Shown one piece after another: positions 1 to 4,782 of a stretch of 10,419 bases of DNA. This stretch comes from Phycisphaeraceae bacterium (GTDB lineage: Bacteria; Planctomycetota; Phycisphaerae; Phycisphaerales; Phycisphaeraceae), in the NCBI GenBank assembly GCA_020851395.1, contig JADZCW010000153.1, positions 1 to 10,419 on the forward strand, given 5' to 3'. The position numbers were made by a program, and so were the translations under genes. The number at the start of each line of letters is the position of its first letter. The first letter of the stretch is position 1. The notes beneath the pieces were generated by a model, which worked only from the letters and a program-made list of their open reading frames with translations, searched no databases and was not told where the DNA came from.

Positions 1-73
1 CGCAGACGGTGCGGGGCTCGATGCCGTAGCGGCTGCCGCACTCCTTGCACACGAGTCCTGAGACGTAGCTCAT
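1..73 (-). CDS. thrC: Threonine synthase-like protein, N-terminal fragment (gene runs off the window)
   Basis: Only 24 codons are visible, starting at an ATG whose complement is at 71-73 and running off base 1. The peptide opens MSYVSGLVCKECG and has Cys9, Cys12 and Cys24. This matches the small CxxCG zinc-ribbon-like N-terminus of many bacterial threonine synthases, PLP enzymes that convert O-phosphohomoserine to threonine. An AAGGA Shine-Dalgarno sits at 82-86, 8 nt before the ATG, which supports this start. The catalytic domain is outside the window, so a related fold-type II PLP enzyme cannot be excluded. Notably, the gene lies directly behind a SAM-I riboswitch, which normally governs methionine, cysteine or SAM genes. 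The product may therefore be a ThrC paralogue serving methionine synthesis, or the first gene of an operon that contains met genes. Confidence 0.7.
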   Translation of the reverse strand, partial: MSYVSGLVCKECGSRYGIEPRTVC

Positions 74-110
74 GGTCCGCATCCTTCCCCAAGTCGTCGA
101 AGTCGGGGCA

Positions 111-139
111 CAAAAAAACCCTTCCGTGGATAAGAAGGG
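111..139 (-). terminator. Riboswitch-controlled intrinsic terminator
   Basis: On the minus strand a 6-bp stem (CCCTTC at 134-139 with GAAGGG at 119-124) with a 9-nt loop is followed by seven T residues (112-118). It lies between the SAM-I aptamer and the thrC-like start. Its 5' arm and loop include CTTCTTATC (129-137), which is exactly complementary to GATAAGAAG (176-184), the 3' strand of aptamer helix P1. The two structures are therefore mutually exclusive: with SAM bound, P1 forms and the terminator folds; without SAM, a 9-bp antiterminator forms and transcription continues. Confidence 0.9.
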
Positions 140-175
140 CCGACATCCGTCCGCGCTTGGGGAGGGATCGAACCG

Positions 176-312
176 CTTCTTATCTTCCCCCAGCCCGGGC
201 GAATGAGCCTGGAGCCGGAGCGGGATTTCGCACCTGCGATGCGGCGGGTCTCTCCGCCGGGCGGTTGCGGTGGCTTCACAGGGCCCGTCCCTCAGCCACT
301 CTCGATAAGAGC
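176..312 (-). promoter_or_regulatory. SAM-I (S-box) riboswitch aptamer
   Basis: The minus strand carries the S-box signature in order. These are P1 5' strand TCTTATC (304-310), the kink-turn segment GAGAG...GAGGGA, GGCCC, GTGAAG, the P2 closing pair GTGGC/GCCAC, GCAACC, a P3 hairpin GGCGG/CCGCC, the core GGTGC followed by AAATCC, an extended GC-rich P4, and P1 3' strand GATAAGA (178-184). SAM-I aptamers bind S-adenosylmethionine and usually switch genes off when SAM is plentiful. Here the P1 3' strand can pair instead with the downstream terminator arm, giving a full transcription-attenuation switch. Recognition is by conserved sequence and by pairings I traced by eye. Confidence 0.95.
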
Positions 313-318
313 GAAGGG

Positions 319-347
319 AGTGTAGGCGAAGGGTGGGCGGGGGTCAA
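319..347 (-). promoter_or_regulatory. Sigma70-type promoter for the SAM riboswitch transcript
   Basis: On the minus strand TTGACC (342-347) and TACACT (319-324) are separated by 17 bp. A start about 7 nt after the -10 would fall near 311-313, just before the first P1 strand of the SAM-I aptamer, as expected for a riboswitch leader. Confidence 0.75.
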
Positions 348-430
348 ACAGCGACTTTTTTACCTTGTTTCGTCCGCTGTTCCTGGCCCTGGTCCACCGC
401 TTAGCCACCCCCCTACCGCTCTGTGCCGTG

Positions 431-465
431 AAACAAAAAACCCTGGACCTTGCGGCCCAGGGTTT
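431..465 (-). terminator. Intrinsic terminator after rpsG
   Basis: The minus-strand arms AAACCCTGG (457-465) and CCAGGGTTT (438-446) pair perfectly over 9 bp around a 10-nt loop and run into a T-rich tract (TTTTTTGTTT, 431-440). It lies 49 bp past the rpsG stop and ends the rpsL-rpsG transcript. The stretch 361-430 between it and the riboswitch promoter shows nothing I recognise. Confidence 0.92.
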
Positions 466-514
466 GTTATTTATCCCGGGCCGGTAGCCCGGAACCTCCA
501 GCAAGTGGGGAGAT

Positions 515-991
515 TTACCAGGCGAAGTGGGCGAAGGCCTTGTTGGCGTCGGCCATGCGGTGGGTCTGCTCGCGGGTCTGGACGGACTTGCCCTCGTTCT
601 TGGCGGCGTCCATGAGCTCCTTGGCCAGGCGGAGGGACATGGGCTTGCCCTTCTCGCTGCGGGCGGCCTGGATGATCCAGCGGAAGGCGAGGCTCTGGCG
701 GCGCTTGGGCTTGACGGACATGGGGACCTGATAGTTGGCGCCGCCGACGCGCTTGGAGCGGACCTCGACGTCGGGCTTGACGTTGTCGATGGCCTTGTTG
801 AAGACGTCGATGGCCTTGGGCTCGCCCTTGGTGCGCTTCTCGATCTCGTCGAGGGCGCCGTACACCACACGCATGGCGACGGACTTCTTGCCGTCCTCCA
901 TCACGCAGTTGATGAAGCGGGCGAGGACCTTGGAGTTGAACTTGGGATCGGGACGAAGCTGAGAATCCGAAGCGGTGATCCGACCAGCCAT
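515..991 (-). CDS. rpsG: 30S ribosomal protein S7
   Basis: The 158-residue product is a full-length S7, the primary 16S rRNA-binding protein that nucleates the 30S head. Family hallmarks are visible: KFNSKVLARFINCVMEDGKK near residues 17-36, the VEVRSKRVGGANYQVP block around residues 75-90, RWIIQAAR around 103-110, and the C-terminal KAFAHFAW. The ATG is preceded by AGGAG (998-1002) at 6 nt, and the stop is TAA. It lies downstream of rpsL in the usual str-operon order, but a strong terminator follows directly, so fusA and tuf are not the next genes. The 188-nt gap from rpsL is long for this pair. S7 represses its own translation from the rpsL-rpsG spacer in E. coli; whether it does so here is unknown. 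Confidence 0.98.
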   Translation of the reverse strand: MAGRITASDSQLRPDPKFNSKVLARFINCVMEDGKKSVAMRVVYGALDEIEKRTKGEPKAIDVFNKAIDNVKPDVEVRSKRVGGANYQVPMSVKPKRRQSLAFRWIIQAARSEKGKPMSLRLAKELMDAAKNEGKSVQTREQTHRMADANKAFAHFAW

Positions 992-1179
992 GATGATCTC
1001 CTACGCCAGCTCATCCACCCCCCCCGGAAGTTTGGACCCCGGTGCGTATAAGGCACGGGGGAGGCCGGAGCGGGGGTCTAATGTTCACCGAGGGTTTTTG
1101 TTTCCTCGATTACTTGCTGACGCGGTAAGGGGAAGCGAATGCCGCCGGGCACGCTGCCGGGCGGTGGGTCAACGAATGA
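992..1179 (-). other. rpsL-rpsG intercistronic spacer with a GC-rich hairpin
   Basis: This 188-nt spacer holds a strong hairpin near 1140-1167 (arms GCCGCCGGGC and GCCGGGCGGT, one mismatch) shortly after the rpsL stop. A weaker CGAGG/CCTCG stem-loop lies about 40 nt further along. Neither has a following T-tract, so neither looks like a terminator. No convincing promoter is visible. The spacer could host S7 autoregulation, as the equivalent region does in E. coli, but that is inference. Confidence 0.5.
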
Positions 1180-1551
1180 TTACTTGGAGCGTTTGACGCC
1201 GTACTTGCTGCGGCCCTTGCGGCGGCCGTCGACGCCGAGGCAGTCGAGGGAGCCGCGGACGATGTGGTAACGGACGCCGGGGAGGTCGCGGACACGGCCG
1301 CCACGGACCAGGACGATGGAGTGTTCCTGGAGGTTGTGGCCCTCGCCGCCGATGTAGGCGGTGATCTCCTTGCCGTTGGAGAGGCGCACGCGGGCGACCT
1401 TACGCAGGGCGGAGTTGGGCTTCTTGGGGGTGACGGTCTTGACTTGGAGGCATACGCCGCGCTTCTGGGGGCTGGCGGCGAGGTCCTTGACCTTGCTCTT
1501 GGCCTTGGCGGTCTGGCGGGGGCTGCGAATAAGCTGGTTGATCGTGGGCAT
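1180..1551 (-). CDS. rpsL: 30S ribosomal protein S12
   Basis: The 123-residue product is S12, the decoding-centre protein of the 30S subunit. It aligns without gaps to E. coli S12 through PQKRGVC, TPKKPNSALRKVARVRL, IGGEGHNLQEHS, DLPGVRYH and the C-terminal ARSKYGVKR-like end. The start MPTINQ at 1549-1551 is chosen because it matches the family N-terminus; a longer frame upstream adds 27 residues unlike S12. GGAG lies 10 nt upstream. Lys43, the classic streptomycin-sensitivity residue, is unchanged, but residue 88 is Arg (CGC, 1288-1290) where E. coli and Mycobacterium have Lys. Asp89, the residue methylthiolated by RimO in other bacteria, is kept. It has its own promoter and is followed by rpsG. 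Confidence 0.98.
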   Translation of the reverse strand: MPTINQLIRSPRQTAKAKSKVKDLAASPQKRGVCLQVKTVTPKKPNSALRKVARVRLSNGKEITAYIGGEGHNLQEHSIVLVRGGRVRDLPGVRYHIVRGSLDCLGVDGRRKGRSKYGVKRSK

Positions 1552-1586
1552 CTTCGGTCGGCTCCAGGGCTCGGAATCAGGGCGTC

Positions 1587-1601
1587 GGGGCGTGGTGCCC
1601 C
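1587..1601 (-). other. Short stem-loop in the rpsL 5' leader
   Basis: A perfect 5-bp stem (GGGGC/GCCCC) with a 5-nt loop lies in the predicted 60-nt untranslated leader between the rpsL promoter and its ribosome-binding site. It may only stabilise the leader. No known ribosomal-protein leader motif is recognised. Confidence 0.4.
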
Positions 1602-1620
1602 GGGCTTGAGCGAGCCGAGG

Positions 1621-1650
1621 AGTATACCGCAACGGGAGTTAGGGATGCAA
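1621..1650 (-). promoter_or_regulatory. Promoter of rpsL-rpsG
   Basis: On the minus strand TTGCAT (1645-1650) and a near-consensus TATACT (1621-1626) are spaced 18 bp apart, 69 bp upstream of the rpsL ATG. The predicted start is near 1614. Confidence 0.75.
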
Positions 1651-1721
1651 ACGGTGGGCTGAGGGGGTTTGGGGGCTACCGGGGGCACTTCCACGGGCTA
1701 CCGGGTTAACTTCCGGGGGGG

Positions 1722-1752
1722 AAAGAAACAGCCCCGCGATCCCTCGCGGGGC
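1722..1752 (-). terminator. Intrinsic terminator after the B12-binding-fold gene
   Basis: The perfect 8-bp stem GCCCCGCG/CGCGGGGC (1731-1738 with 1745-1752, 6-nt loop) is followed on the minus strand by TGTTTCTTT (1722-1730). It lies about 180 nt after the stop of the 1929-2642 gene and just upstream of the rpsL promoter, so it insulates rpsL. In the plus direction no T-tract follows. Confidence 0.85.
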
Positions 1753-1885
1753 TTGCTCCACGCGGTCTTTTGGACGGGGGGGCTTCCGGGGAGGCCAAGC
1801 GAGAAAGCTGTTCGCTTCCGGGGGCCCTGCCGGCAACTTCTCCACCTTCCCTGACCCGCGTCCTGTTGGTGCCTGTTGTTGAAGA

Positions 1886-1905
1886 CCACTCGCTGACGCT
1901 CGTGG
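1886..1905 (-). repeat. Structured 20-nt imperfect palindrome, possible dispersed planctomycete repeat
   Basis: The minus-strand sequence CCACGAGCGTCAGCGAGTGG folds as CCAC/GTGG, two adjacent G-A/A-G oppositions, GC/GC and a GUCA loop. The tandem G-A step and GNNA-type loop form only in the minus-strand RNA, which is the 3' UTR of the 1929-2642 gene. From memory, near-identical sequences recur between genes in planctomycete genomes, but only one copy is present here, so repeat status is unproven. Confidence 0.5.
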
Positions 1906-1928
1906 CTCGTTGAGGCAGTTGAGGCGAG

Positions 1929-2642
1929 TTAGGCGGCGGCGATGCTCTTGTTGGTGCGGCGCCTGCGGCCGACGGTGCGCTGCTCGTGGGACATGCGGCG
2001 GCGGGGCTGGTCGTTGATGACGCGGACCATCTCCTCGGGGTCGCGGGCCCAGAGGTCGGCGCCGATCTCCTCGGCGAGGCCCTCGGCGCGGTTGAAGACG
2101 CCGCCGCCGACGGCGATCTGGAGGTTGGGGCAGATGCCGATCTCGTGGAGGTGGTCGATGAGCAGGCGGGTGAAGGGGACGGTGGAGGGGAGAGCGCCGA
2201 AGACGACCAGGAGGTCGGCCTGGAGCTCGCCGAGCTGGGCGATGATCTCGTCGTTGGCGATGCCGCCGCCGGCGAAGAAGACGTCGTAGCCGTCGGCCTC
2301 GAGGAGGTCGGCGGCCATCTGGCCGGCGAGTTCCTCGGGTTCGTCGGGGCCGCAGACGAGCAGGAGACGGCGGCCGCGGCGCTCGCCCTGGGTCAGACGC
2401 ATCTGCATCTGGTCGGTGAGCGTGCGGAGCAGGCGCGTGGCGTAGTGGTGCGCCAGGTCGGCGAGCTGGTCGTTGCGGTGGAGGTTCTGGATGTGCTCGA
2501 GGGTGGGCCAGAAGAGCTGGGAGAGGATGGTTTCGGCGGGACAGTCGGCTTCGAGGAGCTGGTCGACCATCTGCCGGGCGGCGTCACGCTGGCCGCCGAT
2601 GAGGGTGTTGAAGAAACGCTCGATGACCTGTTCACGATGCAT
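1929..2642 (-). CDS. B12-binding-fold protein (helical cap plus Rossmann-like domain), possible sensor
   Basis: The 237-residue protein has a helical N-terminal module (about residues 1-85, with EHIQNLHRNDQLADLAHHYATR) followed by a Rossmann-like domain (about 92-212: LLLVCGPDEP, DGYDVFFAGGG, ADLLVVFGA, IAVGGGVFN, GADLWARDPEEMV). This is the architecture of cobalamin-binding modules in CarH/MerR-type regulators and methyltransferases. The DxHxxG motif that supplies the cobalt-binding His is replaced by a DEPEELAG segment (residues 100-107), so base-off cobalamin binding is doubtful. The protein could be a heme-binding or ligand-free sensor derivative. The C-terminal tail is basic (RRRR near residue 226). 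The ATG at 2642 is preferred to a GTG five codons upstream because GGAG lies 9 nt before it. No enzyme partner is adjacent, so its role is unknown. Confidence 0.8.
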   Translation of the reverse strand: MHREQVIERFFNTLIGGQRDAARQMVDQLLEADCPAETILSQLFWPTLEHIQNLHRNDQLADLAHHYATRLLRTLTDQMQMRLTQGERRGRRLLLVCGPDEPEELAGQMAADLLEADGYDVFFAGGGIANDEIIAQLGELQADLLVVFGALPSTVPFTRLLIDHLHEIGICPNLQIAVGGGVFNRAEGLAEEIGADLWARDPEEMVRVINDQPRRRMSHEQRTVGRRRRTNKSIAAA

Positions 2643-2874
2643 AGATGACGTCTCCACGACGAAAGGACGCTGGGTGCAGCGTCACATGGTTTAAGACGTC
2701 CTTGCCCACCCCGAACGGGGTTGTGTGGGAGGTGACGGTCGCGCTGTCCATGTCGCGGCCCGCCGACGTCGAGGGTGCGGCGTCGGTCCTTGCATCATCG
2801 AACGGTGAGGCCTGCAAGCGTTGAAGATTGAACGGCGTTTGAGGGGGGATGGGCATTCGTGCGGAAGAATGCAT
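2632..2874 (-). CDS. Possible 80-residue small ORF upstream of the B12-fold gene
   Basis: An open frame of 80 codons starts at an ATG preceded by the strong Shine-Dalgarno AAAGGAG, but with only 3 nt spacing. It ends in a TGA that overlaps the start of the B12-fold gene by 11 bp, an arrangement that could couple their translation. Against it, third codon positions are mixed rather than C-rich as in the neighbouring minus-strand genes. The peptide is also low in hydrophobics and resembles no family I know. It may be a leader peptide, a small protein or chance. Confidence 0.25.
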   Translation of the reverse strand: MHSSARMPIPPQTPFNLQRLQASPFDDARTDAAPSTSAGRDMDSATVTSHTTPFGVGKDVLNHVTLHPASFRRGDVIYAS

Positions 2875-3020
2875 TAGCTCCTTTGATTTGAGATACTTAC
2901 GTATATACTTCCAGGTTCCGATAACGTGGGTGGTGGGAAACCCCGCCGGGGGCGATCAAAACTTGTGGTCCGGCCTGAACAAGGCAACGATATGGATGAA
3001 CTAGACGCAAGGAGATGAAG
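2643..3020. other. Divergent intergenic region with an AT-rich promoter zone
   Basis: This 378-bp region separates the minus-strand B12-fold gene from the plus-strand protease. An AT-rich island at 2881-2910 contains the palindrome GTATATAC (2901-2908). A plus-strand -10-like TATACT lies at 2904-2909 with a poor -35 (TTGATT at 15 bp). The minus strand has an equally weak TATACG (2900-2905). It is the likeliest promoter zone for both genes, but neither promoter is well formed. A CCCC-GAAC-GGGG hairpin is at 2709-2720. The AGGAG at 3010-3014 serves the protease. Confidence 0.4.
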
Positions 3021-3995
3021 ATGGCTGCGTATCAGATCTGTGGGGAACTGTTCCGACGTTATCGGCCCTGCCCCCGGAATCCCCGGAACCCCCGCCCCCG
3101 GAAGGGGCTAGTAAAGCGCGCGGCGGGGATGGCGCTGGGGGGAGCGATTTTTCTTTTGCTGGCGGGGTGCCAGGTCAACCCGGTGACGGGCAAGTCGCAG
3201 TTCAACATGCTCTCGCAACAGCAAGAGATCGCGATGGGGCAGGAGCAGGCGCCGGAGTACATCAAGAGTTTTGGCGGGGAGATCGACTCGGCGCCGCTGC
3301 GGGCGTACGTGTCAGCGATCGGGCAGAAGCTGGCGGGGCAGAGCGAGCTGGCGACGGCGATGCCTTGGCGGTTCTATGCGCTGGACTCGGACGTGGTCAA
3401 CGCGTTCGCGCTGCCGGGGGGGCACGTGTGCATCACGCGGGGATTGCTGGCGGCGATGAAGGATGAGTCGGAGCTGGCGGCGGTGCTGGGGCATGAGGTG
3501 GCGCACGTGACGCACCGTCACATCGGGCAGCAGATGACGATGAACATGGCGACGAGCTACGGGCTGATTGTCGGGGGGTATGCGCTGGGGATGCGGGGAG
3601 AAGAGCTCAAACAGGCGTACAACCTGGGGAGCCTGGCGGCGAACGTGACGTTCCTGCTGCCGCACAGCCGGGGGGCGGAGAACGAGTCGGACGCGACGGG
3701 GCTGCGGTACATGGTCCTGGCGGGGTATGACCCGAACGGGATGGTGGCGATGCTGAACATCCTGCTGGAGATGTCCAAGGGGCAGGCGGGGCTGATGGTG
3801 TTCTCGACGCACCCTTACGCGGGGGAACGGGTCAAACGGATCAGCCAGATCATCGCGGAGAAGTACCCCAACACGGAGGGGGCGGAGGCCAAGACGGTGC
3901 TGACGCAGCGGTACAAGCAGAATGTGCTGGACGTGCTGGCGAAGCTGCCGGCGCCGAAGCATCAGCAAGAGGCGGAGCAGACGACGGGGCAGTAG
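3021..3995 (+). CDS. M48-family zinc metalloprotease, predicted lipoprotein
   Basis: The 324-residue protein has a lipoprotein signal ending in LLLAGC, with Cys50 as the predicted lipidated residue. An M48 peptidase domain follows, with HEVAH (158-162) supplying two zinc His ligands and the catalytic Glu. SRGAENESD (216-224) holds the third ligand, probably Glu220 in an ExxxD motif. FSTHPYAGERVKRI (261-274) is the typical M48 C-terminal motif. Relatives such as LoiP and BepA degrade or assist misfolded outer-membrane proteins; unlike BepA no TPR repeats are visible. The second ATG (3021) is chosen because AGGAG abuts the first one at 3015. The n-region before the lipobox is unusually long and contains PRNPRNPRPR, encoded by a C-rich repeat, so a shorter start near 3129 is possible. 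It appears monocistronic. Confidence 0.9.
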   Translation: MAAYQICGELFRRYRPCPRNPRNPRPRKGLVKRAAGMALGGAIFLLLAGCQVNPVTGKSQFNMLSQQQEIAMGQEQAPEYIKSFGGEIDSAPLRAYVSAIGQKLAGQSELATAMPWRFYALDSDVVNAFALPGGHVCITRGLLAAMKDESELAAVLGHEVAHVTHRHIGQQMTMNMATSYGLIVGGYALGMRGEELKQAYNLGSLAANVTFLLPHSRGAENESDATGLRYMVLAGYDPNGMVAMLNILLEMSKGQAGLMVFSTHPYAGERVKRISQIIAEKYPNTEGAEAKTVLTQRYKQNVLDVLAKLPAPKHQQEAEQTTGQ

Positions 3996-3999
3996 GGAT

Positions 4000-4027
4000 G
4001 GGGTACGGGGTACGGGGTACGGGGTAT
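4000..4027 (+). repeat. Four-copy heptamer tandem repeat GGGGTAC
   Basis: Three perfect copies of GGGGTAC and a fourth, GGGGTAT, start 4 bp after the protease stop codon. The tract is not palindromic and has no spacers, so it is a simple tandem repeat. It may be slippage-prone. Confidence 0.85.
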
Positions 4028-4057
4028 GGGGAGTTTTCCACAAGGGTGATCGGGGGC

Positions 4058-4086
4058 TTGACAGCGTGATGCGTTGCGAATAAATT
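4058..4086 (+). promoter_or_regulatory. Promoter of the rrf2-type regulator gene
   Basis: A perfect -35 TTGACA (4058-4063) is separated by 17 bp from TAAATT (4081-4086). The start is expected near 4093, inside the palindrome at 4087-4103, giving a leader of about 25 nt. Confidence 0.85.
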
Positions 4087-4103
4087 ACGACTTAATTGGT
4101 CGT
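4087..4103 (+). promoter_or_regulatory. Candidate Rrf2 operator, copy 1
   Basis: The palindrome ACGACTTAATTGGTCGT has 5-bp perfect arms (ACGAC/GTCGT) around TTAATTG. It begins immediately after the -10 hexamer and covers the predicted start, an ideal place for autorepression. A second copy lies after the rrf2 gene, upstream of cysK. Confidence 0.75.
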
Positions 4104-4117
4104 GTATGAGCTGAGCC

Positions 4118-4591
4118 ATGAAACTGTCCATGAAGACCGATTACGCGTTGCGGGCCATGTTCACGCTGGTGGAGCAGCACCAGCATGGTCCAAGCACGCC
4201 GATCCCGATCCGGGAGCTGGCGCGGCGGAATGACGTGCCCAAGCGGTTCCTCGAGCAGATCATGCTCGATCTCAAGGGCAAGGGGTGGGTCAAGAGCGTG
4301 CCGGGTCGGGATGGGGGATATCTTCTGGGGAAAAAGCCGGAAGAGATCACGATGGGGCAGATTGTGCGGCACTTCGACGGGATCATCGCGCCGATCGGTT
4401 GCGTGTCGGTGTCGGACACGATGCGGTGCAGCCAGGAGCCGTTGTGCCGGTTCAGACGGGTGCTCTTGGAGATCCGGAACTTCACGGCGCGGCTGATGGA
4501 TCGGTCGACGCTGGCGGCGGTGGCGGCGGGCAAGCCGGTGACACGGGAAGAGGTGTTCAGCGAGGAGCTGATCGGGGGGGCGGGGATCTGA
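4118..4591 (+). CDS. Rrf2-family transcriptional regulator, probable Fe-S or sulfur sensor
   Basis: The 157-residue protein begins MKLSMKTDYALRA, the standard Rrf2 opening. A winged-helix domain follows (recognition region about 29-60, wing GRDGGYLL at 63-70), then a dimerisation helix. Three cysteines at 95, 104 and 110 (C-x8-C-x5-C) occupy the region where IscR, NsrR and RirA bind an Fe-S cluster. CymR of Bacillus, the cysteine regulator of this family, lacks this cluster motif but works with CysK, and here cysK is the next gene. The first ATG is preferred because it gives the family N-terminus; its Shine-Dalgarno is weak. The gene has its own promoter with a palindrome over the start site. 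By context it probably controls cysK and the sulfate transporter, and itself. The sensed ligand is not known. Confidence 0.92.
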   Translation: MKLSMKTDYALRAMFTLVEQHQHGPSTPIPIRELARRNDVPKRFLEQIMLDLKGKGWVKSVPGRDGGYLLGKKPEEITMGQIVRHFDGIIAPIGCVSVSDTMRCSQEPLCRFRRVLLEIRNFTARLMDRSTLAAVAAGKPVTREEVFSEELIGGAGI

Positions 4592-4608
4592 TTTTTTTCA
4601 GACAATAT

Positions 4609-4625
4609 ACGATTCAATTGATCGT
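4609..4625 (+). promoter_or_regulatory. Candidate Rrf2 operator, copy 2, upstream of cysK
   Basis: ACGATTCAATTGATCGT matches copy 1 (4087-4103) at 14 of 17 positions. Two of the three differences, at mirror positions 5 and 13, change C-G to T-A together, so the dyad is preserved. It lies 17 bp past the rrf2 stop and 157 bp before the cysK ATG. An overlapping -10-like TATACG (4606-4611) has no good -35, so the cysK promoter is not resolved. Confidence 0.75.
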
Positions 4626-4782
4626 TATTGATGAAGTAAAGGAGTTGATTGTCGGTAGAACATAGCGTCGGGTGGGGGGAGGACGTCGCTACCGATTCGA
4701 TCATCGGTTCAGAGGGCATTTTGGACATGCAATGAGGGCCGAGATGCCCTAAGCTGAGGTTGAACCCCTAGGAGAGACTGTC
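4626..4782 (+). promoter_or_regulatory. cysK leader with two inverted repeats
   Basis: A second dyad, ACCGATTCGATCATCGGT (4691-4708), has 6-bp perfect arms and loosely resembles the candidate Rrf2 box with one base less between its half sites. Further on, AGGGCAT (4713-4719) and ATGCCCT (4744-4750) can pair as a 7-bp stem with a 24-nt loop. AGGAG at 4770-4774 is the cysK ribosome-binding site. No known riboswitch class is recognised. Confidence 0.5.

Noticed and set aside
527..1051. A 174-codon plus-strand frame opposite rpsG
   Set aside because: It is a mirror frame of S7 coding DNA, rich in Gly, Leu, Asp and Val without any recognisable motif.
1552..1632. A 27-residue N-terminal extension of S12
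   Set aside because: S12 proteins start with a sequence like MPTINQ. The extension lies in the leader between promoter and ribosome-binding site and is unlike any S12.
1986..2648. A 220-codon plus-strand frame opposite the B12-fold gene
   Set aside because: It is antisense and low in complexity; the minus-strand protein has a clear fold signature.
4000..4027. A CRISPR or regulatory array
   Set aside because: The units are 7 bp, contiguous, without spacers and not palindromic; it is a simple tandem repeat.
4580..4600. An intrinsic terminator after rrf2, suggested by seven T residues
   Set aside because: No stable stem precedes the T run, only weak 4-bp pairings, so transcription may continue into cysK.
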